NCBI GenBank assembly: GCA_035259385.1
Contig: DATFWL010000183.1
Coordinates: 1 to 64,000 of the forward strand
Source of the DNA: QHWK01 sp035259385
GTDB lineage: Bacteria > Acidobacteriota > Vicinamibacteria > Vicinamibacterales > CAVVIG01
Length of the DNA stretch: 64,000 bases
Reading direction: 5' to 3'
The notes beneath the pieces were generated by a model, which saw only the letters and a list, made by a program, of their open reading frames with translations, had not been told where the DNA came from and did no database searches. Shown piece after piece: positions 1-8,091 of this stretch (position 1 is the stretch's first letter; every line of letters starts with the position of its first letter). A program made the translations under genes and the position numbers.

Positions 1-2
1 CC

Positions 3-77
3 CACAACTCGCCTTGGCATATCGGACTCGACGGCCGCAGCGAACTCATGGGCTCTCTGTTTTTCGTCGACGGCTGA
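3..77 (+). CDS. C-terminal end of an unidentified protein (5' part outside window)
   Basis: Frame 3 is open from the window edge to a TGA at 75-77 and encodes about 24 residues ending in MGSLFFVDG. The mix of hydrophobic and Gly/Asp residues looks like a protein end, unlike the Arg-rich translations of the other two frames. It would lie 63 bases upstream of the VOC gene on the same strand. Too little is visible to name a family, and it could be a chance open frame. Confidence 0.3.
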   Translation, partial: HNSPWHIGLDGRSELMGSLFFVDG

Positions 78-140
78 AGACCGTCTTCGAGGACCCGTTC
101 TTGCACCGTCGTCGCAGCCAGCTCAGGACGAGGAGGTCAC

Positions 141-518
141 ATGCTGCAGAAGTCTCCGATGTATGCCTACATCCCGGCGAAAGACATGAAACGCGCGAGG
201 CAGTTCTACGAACAGCAGCTCGGCTTCAAACCGAAGCAGGAGATTGCTGGTGGCGTGGTGTACGAATTTGCCGATCACACGTCCTGCTTCATGTATCCGA
301 CGCCGAACGCCGGCACCTCGAGCGCGAGCCAGGCGTTCTGGCAGGTTGACGACGTCGAGCGAGAGGTTGCGGAGCTGAAAGGGAAGGGCGTCAGATTCGA
401 GGAGTACGACACGCCAGAGATGAAGACCCACGGCAGCATCGCTACCGCTGGCGGGGCGAAGGCCGCGTGGTTCAAGGATAGCGAGGGAAACATCATGGCC
501 GTGATTCAAAACGTGTGA
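141..518 (+). CDS. VOC (glyoxalase/bleomycin-resistance fold) family protein
   Basis: The 125-residue protein has the layout of a small VOC-superfamily domain. A beta-strand (MYAYIPAKD) leads into a helix with RQFYEQQLGF, and the C-terminal strand KDSEGNIMAVIQ matches the usual 'D-P-x-G-N' end of these proteins. The length fits a single paired-beta-alpha-beta-beta-beta unit. Substrate and metal use cannot be read from the sequence. The start is supported by AGGAGG at 131-136, four bases before the ATG. Its 3' end overlaps the end of the convergent secreted-protein gene by 13 bases. Confidence 0.85.
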   Translation: MLQKSPMYAYIPAKDMKRARQFYEQQLGFKPKQEIAGGVVYEFADHTSCFMYPTPNAGTSSASQAFWQVDDVEREVAELKGKGVRFEEYDTPEMKTHGSIATAGGAKAAWFKDSEGNIMAVIQNV

Positions 519-1486
519 TCCGGCCCGGCAACCACCAGTGCTTCGCCGGACGCGCCGATCTCCATCGACAGTGAGCGTTCGTCCGCGGTGCACGCCATCC
601 ATCTGTTGACGGCGTATCCCCGCTGAACCGGCAGTTTGAACGGCGGATCCTTCACGACCACTTCGAAGAGGTTCGATCCGCCGTTCACGATCAGATGTGC
701 GACGCCTTCGCGATCGACGGCCTCCGATTCCTCACGGCCGTTGACGACGAGCGCGTACGCTCTCGACGTCGACCGCGGCTGAAGGTACCGGACGGCGAAT
801 TCGATCTCGCATGTTCCCACGGCGGCATTCGGATGGAGAGCCGCCGACGGATAAACCAGCGTCGCGCCGCCGAACGAAAGCACGTTCGAGCGGATGGCGT
901 CGGCGAGGCCGTTGATCGTCTTGCCCAGCGGCTGCTTCTCGATCCGCCGGCTCACGTCGTGGTACGTCACGACCGACGTGCCCGGAATCCACAGGAACCG
1001 CCGCTGGTCGAACCCCGCGCCGAAGTCGAAGCCGCGATCGAGATCCTTCCGGTTGACCTCTTTCGTCACCGAAAACGCGTGGAGCGCCGCGCCATCCCGG
1101 ACGTCGAGCACCTTCACGTCCACCTGAAGGCGCGGATGATCGTCGCGCCGGCTCGAACGCTGCGCCGGCGCCAGGCGAGACTGCACGACAACCCCGACGC
1201 CGGCCGATCGCGCGAAGGCCAGCGTGGCAGCGTCGTCGAGCGGCGTGTACGCGCCGCCCGGATTCATCAGCACCGGCTCTCGGCCTTCCCGCTTCAGCGC
1301 GTCGTAGACGGCCGACGTCAGGTACCACGCGAGGTCGCCGCCCTGTGCCTCGCCCGACATATCGTGCACGGGCAGCAGTCCCGTCGACCGAAGGATGTCG
1401 GCGTCGGCAGCCAACGAAACGTGAGTTCGCGAGCCGACGGACAGTACGAATAGGCAGTACGCAGCCGCGCGCGTCGTAATCATCAT
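506..1486 (-). CDS. Secreted protein of unknown function, last gene of the sigma/CHAT/M48 operon
   Basis: This 326-residue protein has an N-terminal hydrophobic segment (AAAYCLFVLSVGSRT) followed by LAADAD, a plausible signal peptide. The next part, with LLPVHDMSGEAQGG, paired helices and GVGVVVQSRL, recalls the CsgG/TolB-N-like fold of exported lipoprotein-like proteins, but the match is loose. The C-terminal half is beta-rich and ends without a recognisable domain. It starts 8 bases after the M48 protease stop codon, so it is almost certainly co-transcribed with and possibly a partner of that protease. Function not assigned. Confidence 0.7.
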   Translation of the reverse strand: MMITTRAAAYCLFVLSVGSRTHVSLAADADILRSTGLLPVHDMSGEAQGGDLAWYLTSAVYDALKREGREPVLMNPGGAYTPLDDAATLAFARSAGVGVVVQSRLAPAQRSSRRDDHPRLQVDVKVLDVRDGAALHAFSVTKEVNRKDLDRGFDFGAGFDQRRFLWIPGTSVVTYHDVSRRIEKQPLGKTINGLADAIRSNVLSFGGATLVYPSAALHPNAAVGTCEIEFAVRYLQPRSTSRAYALVVNGREESEAVDREGVAHLIVNGGSNLFEVVVKDPPFKLPVQRGYAVNRWMACTADERSLSMEIGASGEALVVAGPDHTF

Positions 1487-1493
1487 CGGTCGG

Positions 1494-3080
1494 TCACGGC
1501 TGTCGCGGTGGCACTGCCGGCTTCTTCGCGGGAGGGGCTGGTGCGGCCACCGCGGGCGCAGGGGATGCGGGCGCGGACCCGGCCACCACCGGCAGCGGCT
1601 GGTTCTCGCGCGTTGCGATCACCGATACCGGCGAGGCGTAGTACGACTCGTCGCCGGCCATCTGCAGGTAGTCGTAGATGATCTGCATGTTGCGCGGCAG
1701 CTGCCCGCCGTGTTCGCGCTGGAAGAGGGCGACGTACTGCTTGAGCGATTCCTGGATCTCTTTCTGCGACGCCGGATTGTTCTCGGCAATCAGGTGCAGC
1801 GCGTACTGAAGGTGCGGCTCGGGGAAGCTGCCGCGTTCACCGTCATACCGGATGGCATTCTGCAGGTGCGTCAGCGCACGCTGACGATCGTCCGTGCTGC
1901 GCCCGACGAGGCTGTAGAGGCGTCCGAGGTGGTACTGCACGCGCGGGTCGTGCGCGCGAATGCGCTCGGCGTCGGTCAGGTTCTCCATCGCCATCGGCAG
2001 CAGGTCGTAGTCCATCGCGATGACGCCGTTGTCACGCTTGAGGGCGGCCATCTGCAGCGAGAAGTCCGCCGACGGTCCGTTCGGGCTGCCCTTGGACGCC
2101 GCCGCCTCGATCCGCCCTTTGAGCGCTCCGCTGATCTGGGCCTCGACGTACGCGCTTCGCTGCTTGACGCGCTCGGGATCGCCGATGAAGCCCAGGCCCA
2201 GCCGCGTGTCCTTCGCTACCAACCCCGCGAGCCGCACGTAGACGCGCGGCACATCGCGGACATCGAAGCGCTGATCGATGAGCGCGTTCAGGCCGGCTTC
2301 GTCGGCTTCGGTCTCGTGCACGGTCGACCAGCGCGTCGGCTCGAATTTGTTGCGGAACAGGATGTTGCCGGCGATGGCGCCGCCGGCCGCGCCGGCGAGT
2401 ATTCCGATGGCCGCGCCGGTCGAGTCGCCGACCTTCGCGCCGACGATGCCGCCGCCGATGGTCGCGGCGAGGCCGAAGATGGCTTTCTTGCGATCCGCCG
2501 ACTTCTCGAGCTCTTTGTTCAGCTCCGTCTCCAGAATTTCACCGCGCAGCGATTCGTAGACGTGATTGCGCTCGACGTGCGCGATCTCGTGCGCGAGCAC
2601 ATACGCCAGCTGCGCCTCGCTGTCGAGCAGCGAGACCAGGCCGGTCGAGAGGTAGATGGTTCCGGTCGTGAGCGCTTCGGCGCGTGGCGTCGGGTCGAGG
2701 AACAGTCGGAACGCGTACAGGTGCGGCGAATCTTTCGGCACCAGACGCTGCCCGAGCGCGCCGACGTAGTTGACGAGGATCGGATTGTCGTAGAGGCGCC
2801 CGTACTTGCTCCAGACGTCCAGCCACGCCGGGTTGTCTCGCCAGTCGCCGAGCTGCGCGGCGGTGTTGACGCGGAAGGCGAACTCCATGTCCTGACGCCG
2901 GACGTTCTCCCACGCGGCGTCGATCTGCTGGGCGACGTCGGGCCGCTTCGCAATCTCCGCCATTTTCTGCTTCTCTTTGTCGGTGTATTGCGGGCGCGCC
3001 GTGCCTTGAGAGAGCGCCGGCGCCGCGGACGCCGCCACGGCGAGGGGCACCCAGACGAGTGCGCGCCATCGATGCGTCAT
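1494..3080 (-). CDS. Exported M48-family zinc metalloprotease with glycine-zipper insert
   Basis: The 528-residue protein has a signal peptide (VWVPLAVAASAAPALSQG) and the M48 zinc motif HEIAH at about residues 164-168. The likely third ligand lies in the later HETEADEAG motif. Between the two is an unusual Gly/Ala-rich stretch (GGGIVGAKVGDS, GILAGAAGGAIAG) resembling a glycine zipper, which could insert into membranes. The C-terminal half is helical and TPR-like (VQYHLGRLYSLVG), followed by an Ala/Pro-rich tail. Family members such as BepA/LoiP act in outer-membrane quality control, and a similar periplasmic role is inferred here. A strong AGGAGG precedes the ATG. It sits 83 bases downstream of the CHAT gene. 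Confidence 0.88.
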   Translation of the reverse strand: MTHRWRALVWVPLAVAASAAPALSQGTARPQYTDKEKQKMAEIAKRPDVAQQIDAAWENVRRQDMEFAFRVNTAAQLGDWRDNPAWLDVWSKYGRLYDNPILVNYVGALGQRLVPKDSPHLYAFRLFLDPTPRAEALTTGTIYLSTGLVSLLDSEAQLAYVLAHEIAHVERNHVYESLRGEILETELNKELEKSADRKKAIFGLAATIGGGIVGAKVGDSTGAAIGILAGAAGGAIAGNILFRNKFEPTRWSTVHETEADEAGLNALIDQRFDVRDVPRVYVRLAGLVAKDTRLGLGFIGDPERVKQRSAYVEAQISGALKGRIEAAASKGSPNGPSADFSLQMAALKRDNGVIAMDYDLLPMAMENLTDAERIRAHDPRVQYHLGRLYSLVGRSTDDRQRALTHLQNAIRYDGERGSFPEPHLQYALHLIAENNPASQKEIQESLKQYVALFQREHGGQLPRNMQIIYDYLQMAGDESYYASPVSVIATRENQPLPVVAGSAPASPAPAVAAPAPPAKKPAVPPRQP

Positions 3081-3163
3081 ACCAACCTCCTTCGAGCCCT
3101 CATTTCTGAGAGGAGCCGAGGTGGCGCAAACGCATCGTCGGGCGGATCGCGGTCAGCGCGCGC

Positions 3164-5860
3164 TCAACGCCATTCGCCCTGGAGGATGAAGCCGGACCAG
3201 AAGTACGGCGACTGCCAGCGCGGCACCGCCCGCATGTGCAGCTGCGCCGCGCGCAGCGCCGCCGCCGGCGACAGGTGATCGGGGCCGAGCATGGCTTCAT
3301 ACAAGCTCGCCATCAGCTCCGCCGTCGCGGTGTCGTCGACCGACCACAGGCTCATGACCAGCCGCGACGCCCCCGCCGCGAGGAAGCCGCGCGACAGCGC
3401 CATCAGGCCCTCGCCGCGGACATCACGGCCCACACCGGTCCGGCATCCGCTCAGAACCACGAGATCGGCGTCGAGCGGCCACTCGAGGATCTCGGCCGCT
3501 CGAATGAAGCCGTCGACCTCGCGGCCGCGCTCGTCGATCGTCGAGAGCACGAGGCCCGACCGCTGCGGGCGCTGCACGTCGACGATCGCGTGCGTGCCGA
3601 AGTGGAGGATGCGGTACTTCGACAGGTCGACGCGCTGCAGCGTCGATCGTGCCGCCCGGAAGTCGAGCGCGAGCAGTTCGCGATCCGCAGGCAGGAACCG
3701 GCTGATCGCACGCGCCTCCCACCGCGTGCCGAGCAGTCGGGGCAGCGGCGCCGGCGTCGACGGCGACCTGGCGTCAGATCGTAGACCGAGGCGCGCGTCG
3801 TCGGTGCGCAGCACTGGATCGGCGAACACGGCGAGCGTCTTCTGCGGGCGATCCCACCAGTCGGCGCGACGCAGGCTGCCGATCACGGACGCCGAGGGCA
3901 GCGTCGTGATCTCGTGGCCGTCGAGCAGCATCGGCCCGCTTCCGCGGGGCGATGCCGGCAGGATGCCGAACGGCACCAGCTGCAGCGGTCCGGACGGTAC
4001 CAGCACAATCCGCTTCCTGACTCGACCGATGGCGTCCTCCGGCAGCACGAAGCGGGCGAGCGCGGCGGCTGCGTCCCGGGCGTCCCGCGGCGCGATGGGA
4101 GGACGGTCACTGCCCGAGGGTGCGGGCGACGGCAGGGAGATTGCGGCGAGCAGCCGGCGGACGCGCCGCTCGATCGCGGCGGCCGCGGGCAACTGGTAGC
4201 TGTTGAACTCGTCGCGGCCGATTACCCAAAGCACCGTCCGCGAGGTCGTCGCGTAGGCGAGCATCGTCGTGTCGGGATCGAGGGCGCGCTGCACCTCGTC
4301 CACCGACAGAACCCGCCCGTTGCCGTCGATCGAATCCGGCCGCGACGGCGTGTCGTGATCCGGGAGCGCCGACGCGGGCCCCCGCCGCACGTGCATGCGA
4401 TCGAGGAGCGAGCGTGCGCGAGCACGTTCGCTGAGGTGAAAGGCGCGGCGCGCGTCCGCGGTGTCGCCGGTCGCAGCGTGCCGCTCCATCAGCAGGTCGA
4501 TGCACAGCTCGTAGAGCTCCTGCACCGATGCGAAGTATTCCAGTCGAAGGTCGGCGTCAGTGCGGCGCGCGCGAACCGACTCGACGAGGGCCACGCCGCG
4601 TTCCGCGAGATCGAGCGCGTCGACCGAGGCGCCGATCTGCCGCAGCGCGGCCGCCTGGCCGTGGAGCGCGGCCGCTTCCCCCGCTGCGTCCTCGAGCGCG
4701 CGACGGATCGCCGCCGCCGCCGCGAACAACTCCGCAGCCTCGGCGTGCTCGCGCTGATGAAAGAGAGCCCAGCCCTTGACGATCAACGCTTCCGCCTGAC
4801 CGTACTGATCCTTATACGTGCGCAGGATCGCGAGCGCCTCGGTGGCGCTGGCCGCCGCCTCGCGCGGGCGATCGAGACGATCGAGGGCGGCTGCGAGGCC
4901 GATGAGCGTCAGCGCTTCCCCGCGTCGATCGTGCACGGCCCTTCGAAGGCGCAGCGATCGCCGAAACGCCGGTTCGGCGGCTCCCGGCCGCCCGCGCATG
5001 AGAGAGGTCCACGCGAGGCCGAACAGATCGACGGCGGCCGCGCGCGGATCGCCGCCCGCGCGCCGGAGCAGCGCGCGAAAGTGCGAGGCCGCGCGGTCGT
5101 AATCGTCCAGATACAGGAAGGTCCAGGCCAGACCGGACTCGGCGAGGAGCGCCGCGTCGGAGTCGTCGGCGCCGCGCCGCGTCAGCGCCGTCATGCGCTG
5201 CAGCACGTGCAGCGACCGTTCGTGGTCGCCGAGAAACCGGAGCGCGAGCGCTTGGCCGTAGAGCGCAACGCTTTCCTCGTACGGCTCGCCGAGCGCACGC
5301 CAGAGCAACGCGGCCCGCTCGAATCGCTGCGCGGCGGTCCGGCTCGCGTCGAGTGTGTTCGCGGCGCGCGCGACCTCGGCTTCGGTGACCTCGCGCTCCG
5401 CTTCGACCCGCTGTCGATCGTCCGCGTCTGCAGCGTGGACGTGTCCGATCTCGACGCGATATCGGCCGCTCGGACCGACCGAGTGCAGCGGAACGACGTT
5501 CAGACGATGCCGGCCGCTCGCGCCGGCGACGATCGTGATGGCCTCGCGGCCCCACTCGACGTTCGGACGATCGACGCGGTGCTGTTGCCGGCCGTCTGGA
5601 TCGACGGCCGTCACCACCACATCGATCCCGTGCTGGCGGACGACGATCGACACCGCCTCGCCGGCTCGCAGATCGATCGTGAATGTGTCGCGTTCGCCGG
5701 GCGCAAGCGGCTTCCAGATGCCGCTCGCTTCGTCGCGCGCGATCGACTCCGGAGACGGGTGATCGACTGAGGCAGCCGCCGGCGCCGCGATCGCCAGGAG
5801 CGCAGCGGTACCCGCGCTTCCGCGCAACCATCCGATGACTCGTCGTACGGACGGCGCCAC
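3164..5860 (-). CDS. Exported CHAT-domain (caspase-like) protein with TPR repeats
   Basis: The 898-residue protein begins with a hydrophobic segment (GTAALLAIAAPAAAS) that looks like a signal peptide. A beta-rich module at about 45-140 (PLAPGERDTFTIDLRAGE) resembles a pre-peptidase C-terminal domain. TPR-like helical repeats fill about 160-450. The C-terminal CHAT domain keeps both catalytic residues of the caspase/separase-like clan: His757 in HFGTHAIV and Cys806 in LSGCRTG. CHAT proteins are peptidases activated through partner domains; the target here is unknown. The GTG start lies five bases after the zinc-finger gene stop, so the two are translationally close. Export would place the protease in the periplasm, in line with the M48 gene downstream. 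Confidence 0.9.
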   Translation of the reverse strand: MAPSVRRVIGWLRGSAGTAALLAIAAPAAASVDHPSPESIARDEASGIWKPLAPGERDTFTIDLRAGEAVSIVVRQHGIDVVVTAVDPDGRQQHRVDRPNVEWGREAITIVAGASGRHRLNVVPLHSVGPSGRYRVEIGHVHAADADDRQRVEAEREVTEAEVARAANTLDASRTAAQRFERAALLWRALGEPYEESVALYGQALALRFLGDHERSLHVLQRMTALTRRGADDSDAALLAESGLAWTFLYLDDYDRAASHFRALLRRAGGDPRAAAVDLFGLAWTSLMRGRPGAAEPAFRRSLRLRRAVHDRRGEALTLIGLAAALDRLDRPREAAASATEALAILRTYKDQYGQAEALIVKGWALFHQREHAEAAELFAAAAAIRRALEDAAGEAAALHGQAAALRQIGASVDALDLAERGVALVESVRARRTDADLRLEYFASVQELYELCIDLLMERHAATGDTADARRAFHLSERARARSLLDRMHVRRGPASALPDHDTPSRPDSIDGNGRVLSVDEVQRALDPDTTMLAYATTSRTVLWVIGRDEFNSYQLPAAAAIERRVRRLLAAISLPSPAPSGSDRPPIAPRDARDAAAALARFVLPEDAIGRVRKRIVLVPSGPLQLVPFGILPASPRGSGPMLLDGHEITTLPSASVIGSLRRADWWDRPQKTLAVFADPVLRTDDARLGLRSDARSPSTPAPLPRLLGTRWEARAISRFLPADRELLALDFRAARSTLQRVDLSKYRILHFGTHAIVDVQRPQRSGLVLSTIDERGREVDGFIRAAEILEWPLDADLVVLSGCRTGVGRDVRGEGLMALSRGFLAAGASRLVMSLWSVDDTATAELMASLYEAMLGPDHLSPAAALRAAQLHMRAVPRWQSPYFWSGFILQGEWR

Positions 5861-5865
5861 GTCCG

Positions 5866-6645
5866 CTACCTGCGCTGTTCGACGACGATGGGCACGTAGT
5901 CCGGCGGCTGACCGCCGTGCTCGATGCGGAGAAACCCGCGGCCGGACTGCACGCGCCCCGCGTCGACGAGCGCAGCGACGATGCGTCCGGCGGAGTCCAC
6001 GCGCGCCTCGACCAGCACGTCGTCGAACGGGGTGACGATCGCCACCCGGTACTCGCCGTCAGGATAGCCGTCGGGCAGGGCGATCTCGAAACGAATGGGT
6101 TCCGGCGGGATCGCAATCGGAGCGGCCGACGACTGCGTCGATTCCGCCGTCCCGCGTCGCACCGCGCCGGTCAGTACCTGGACTCGGACGACGGTCGGCA
6201 AATCGTGAGAGCCGGACGGCTCCCGACTGGCGCTGTTGCCGCCTGGCGTGAGCAGATTCGTCGATCGTGTGTCGAACGTCGTCGTCATGCGGCGATTCCA
6301 TGTGCTGCTGAGCAGCAGACCGACGCCGACGAACGCGACGATCGCAGCTGCCGTCGCGGCCATCGCTCGCACGCGCGACCCGGCCGCGGTCGCCGGCGCG
6401 GTGACGTGCTCGGACGGCGCGGCCGAAGCCCGCGCGGCGCGGAAGGCCTTGAAGCATTCCGAGCACTGGAACAGGTGTGTCCGGATGTCGCCGGTCACGA
6501 GGCCAATCGACTCGGCCGCCTGACGGAGACGCTCAGGATCGGGACACCCGTCGCGCGCCGGATTGGGAAACGCGTTCGAGAAGTACTCGACCGCCGCCAC
6601 GCTCCATTCGTCGACGGTCGAGGGGGGATCGATCTCTGGGCTCAT
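5866..6645 (-). CDS. Single-pass membrane protein with anti-sigma-like zinc finger
   Basis: The 259-residue protein has a short cytoplasmic N-domain with HLFQCSECF (His57, Cys61, Cys64), the H-x3-C-x2-C core of zinc-finger anti-sigma factors. A transmembrane helix follows at about 92-113 (AAAIVAFVGVGLLLSS), then an external domain of about 140 residues with EPIRFEIALPDGYPDG and beta-rich sequence. Its ATG overlaps the sigma-factor stop codon (ATGA), the standard arrangement of a sigma factor with its anti-sigma factor. It is therefore inferred to hold the upstream sigma factor and release it on an envelope signal, possibly through the CHAT or M48 proteases in the same operon. Confidence 0.78.
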   Translation of the reverse strand: MSPEIDPPSTVDEWSVAAVEYFSNAFPNPARDGCPDPERLRQAAESIGLVTGDIRTHLFQCSECFKAFRAARASAAPSEHVTAPATAAGSRVRAMAATAAAIVAFVGVGLLLSSTWNRRMTTTFDTRSTNLLTPGGNSASREPSGSHDLPTVVRVQVLTGAVRRGTAESTQSSAAPIAIPPEPIRFEIALPDGYPDGEYRVAIVTPFDDVLVEARVDSAGRIVAALVDAGRVQSGRGFLRIEHGGQPPDYVPIVVEQRR

Positions 6646-7382
6646 GACGGAGAGTCCGTGGATTTCTTCTGCTGATTAGAGGGGTTCACGAGGCGCGCGC
6701 GCATCATGCGAAGCCTTCGGATTGGAGCCGCCAAGCTCTGCCGCAACGGCGCCGGCTGGACTGTCGAGCTGGCCTTGTTCTGGCCGACCGAAGACGCGAG
6801 CCGTTGAAGCGCGAGCCTGAACCGGTTTCGTACCACGTGCGGGTTGCGGCCCAGCACCCGGCCGATCTCATCGAACGAGTAGCCGAGAGCGAGATTCTCG
6901 AAAATTTCCCTCGACCACGGATCCATTCGACGGAGCAGTTGCGCGACGAGAATCCGCCGTTCGGTTTCGGCGGCGTCCACCGCCGGCGGCCGCAGGATAT
7001 CGGCTGCCGCGGCATCGTGCCGGCGATGGCCGTTCAGCTTCTCGAGTTCGGCGAGGACCAGTCGCTTGTAGGTTTGAAACAGATACGCGGCTGGCTCGCG
7101 AATCTGCGCGCGGCGATCGGGTGGAAGGGCGGACACGATCGCGACGGATCGCTTCAGCAGCCGGTATCCCAGGCCGGAGTCGGCAAGCAGTTCGGTCGCG
7201 ACGCGCTCGGCGCGCGGCCACAGGTCGGCCGCGACGCGATGCACCTCCGGATCCACTGGCCCGAACTCGTCGACATAGCCAGTCTCCAGCGCGGGCCAGA
7301 GCGCGTCCCTCGTCGCCACGGCCTGTTCGTCGTGAAAGCGCTTCGTCTCGGCTGAGCCCAACCGGAGCGAAGCGGGGGACAA
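6642..7382 (-). CDS. Sigma-70 family RNA polymerase sigma factor
   Basis: The protein of up to 246 residues has an ECF-like layout. A region-2-like segment includes REPAAYLFQTYKRLVLAEL, and region 4 is clear: WSREIFENLALGYSFDEIG followed by GRNPHVVRNRFRLALQRL, the DNA-binding helix-turn-helix. A basic tail follows. It heads an operon with the membrane zinc-finger protein (ATGA overlap), CHAT protein, M48 protease and secreted protein. The start is uncertain: the TTG at 7382 overlaps an exact TATAAT (7382-7387), so translation probably begins further in, for example at the GTG at 7319. It is likely autoregulated, as is common in such pairs. Confidence 0.82.
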   Translation of the reverse strand: MSPASLRLGSAETKRFHDEQAVATRDALWPALETGYVDEFGPVDPEVHRVAADLWPRAERVATELLADSGLGYRLLKRSVAIVSALPPDRRAQIREPAAYLFQTYKRLVLAELEKLNGHRRHDAAAADILRPPAVDAAETERRILVAQLLRRMDPWSREIFENLALGYSFDEIGRVLGRNPHVVRNRFRLALQRLASSVGQNKASSTVQPAPLRQSLAAPIRRLRMMRARLVNPSNQQKKSTDSPS

Positions 7383-7410
7383 TTATAGCCACAGCTCGAC
7401 AATAACAAGT
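7382..7410 (-). promoter_or_regulatory. Candidate promoter of the sigma/CHAT/M48 operon
   Basis: An exact TATAAT lies on the minus strand at 7387-7382. The -35 is poorer: TTGTTA with a 15-base spacer or ACTTGT with 17. A direct repeat of TTGTCGA occurs just upstream and could be a regulator site. If this -10 is real, transcription starts near 7375, downstream of the first in-frame TTG. Confidence 0.5.
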
Positions 7411-7443
7411 CGACAAAAACGGTCGTTTCGACGGGATCCCGTC
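7411..7443 (-). terminator. Possible terminator of the YdeI-family gene
   Basis: Immediately after the stop codon, a perfect 14-base palindrome (GACGGGATCCCGTC, 7430-7443) and a short GTCG/CGAC stem are followed by five T residues (sense strand, 7419-7415). The T tract is about ten bases from the main stem, so this is only a weak candidate. Confidence 0.3.
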
Positions 7444-8003
7444 TACTTCAAGCCAAGCTTCTCGCCGGCAGCCAGGAGGGAGATCGATTCGCGAATGCGC
7501 CGGGCACGCGTTTCCGGTCGCTTGGCCGTATGAATCCAGACGACGAAGTTACGCCGGTGCGTGGGCGCCAGCGCGCGAAAGAATGTCCACGCTTTGGAGT
7601 TCGTCCGCAGTGCCTTGGCAATGTAGGCGGGCAGGTCGGGGATGACTGGTCGTGGTGCGTAGGTGTTGTTGGTTGGCGCGGCCGCGAGCCCGGCCGGCGT
7701 GAGCAGGCCGGCCGCCTCGAGTTCCGCCCACCGTTTCCGGTTGATGTCCGACCATTTGCTCGTCGGCTGTCGCGGCGTGACCTTCAGGGCGTATCGGTCG
7801 TCGTCGAGACGCTTGACGAGACTGTCAATCCATCCGAAGCACAGAGCCTCGCGAACCGTCTCTTCGATGGGGATCGACTTCACCCCGGTGTGGGCCTTGT
7901 AGAACACGAGCCAGACACCAGGACTCGACGCGTGATGCTTTGTCAACCACGCCCGCCATCGACGGCGACTCGTGACGTGTAGGGTCGTGAGTTCTGCTGT
8001 CAT
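7443..8003 (-). CDS. YdeI/OmpD-associated family protein
   Basis: The protein of 186 residues (ATG at 8003) has the family's features: RRWRAWLTKHHASSPGVWLV near the N-terminus, EETVREALCFGWIDSLV, and SKWSDINRKRWAELEAAGL in the middle, ending in the basic segment ETRARRIRESISLLAAGEK. The family is widespread and has been linked to bacteriocin/antibiotic tolerance in enterobacteria, but its biochemistry is unclear. An in-frame ATG at 8039 would add 12 residues; I prefer 8003 because it leaves the usual family N-terminus. It is transcribed away from the cyclase gene. Confidence 0.85.
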   Translation of the reverse strand: MTAELTTLHVTSRRRWRAWLTKHHASSPGVWLVFYKAHTGVKSIPIEETVREALCFGWIDSLVKRLDDDRYALKVTPRQPTSKWSDINRKRWAELEAAGLLTPAGLAAAPTNNTYAPRPVIPDLPAYIAKALRTNSKAWTFFRALAPTHRRNFVVWIHTAKRPETRARRIRESISLLAAGEKLGLK

Positions 8004-8091
8004 CGTGAAGGGCGTCCCGATGTAGTTATACGCCTTCACGGCGAACGGAGGTCGGGTGGCGGGGAGTCAGGGGACGAATCGAGAGTGGGAT

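Noticed and set aside
1710..3278. Long plus-strand open frame opposite the M48 protease gene
   Set aside because: Arg-rich translation with no motif, antisense to a protein with clear M48 signatures and a signal peptide. High GC makes long antisense frames common.
3914..5770. 618-codon plus-strand open frame opposite the CHAT gene
   Set aside because: No motif; mirror of the CHAT/TPR coding strand, which has intact catalytic residues.
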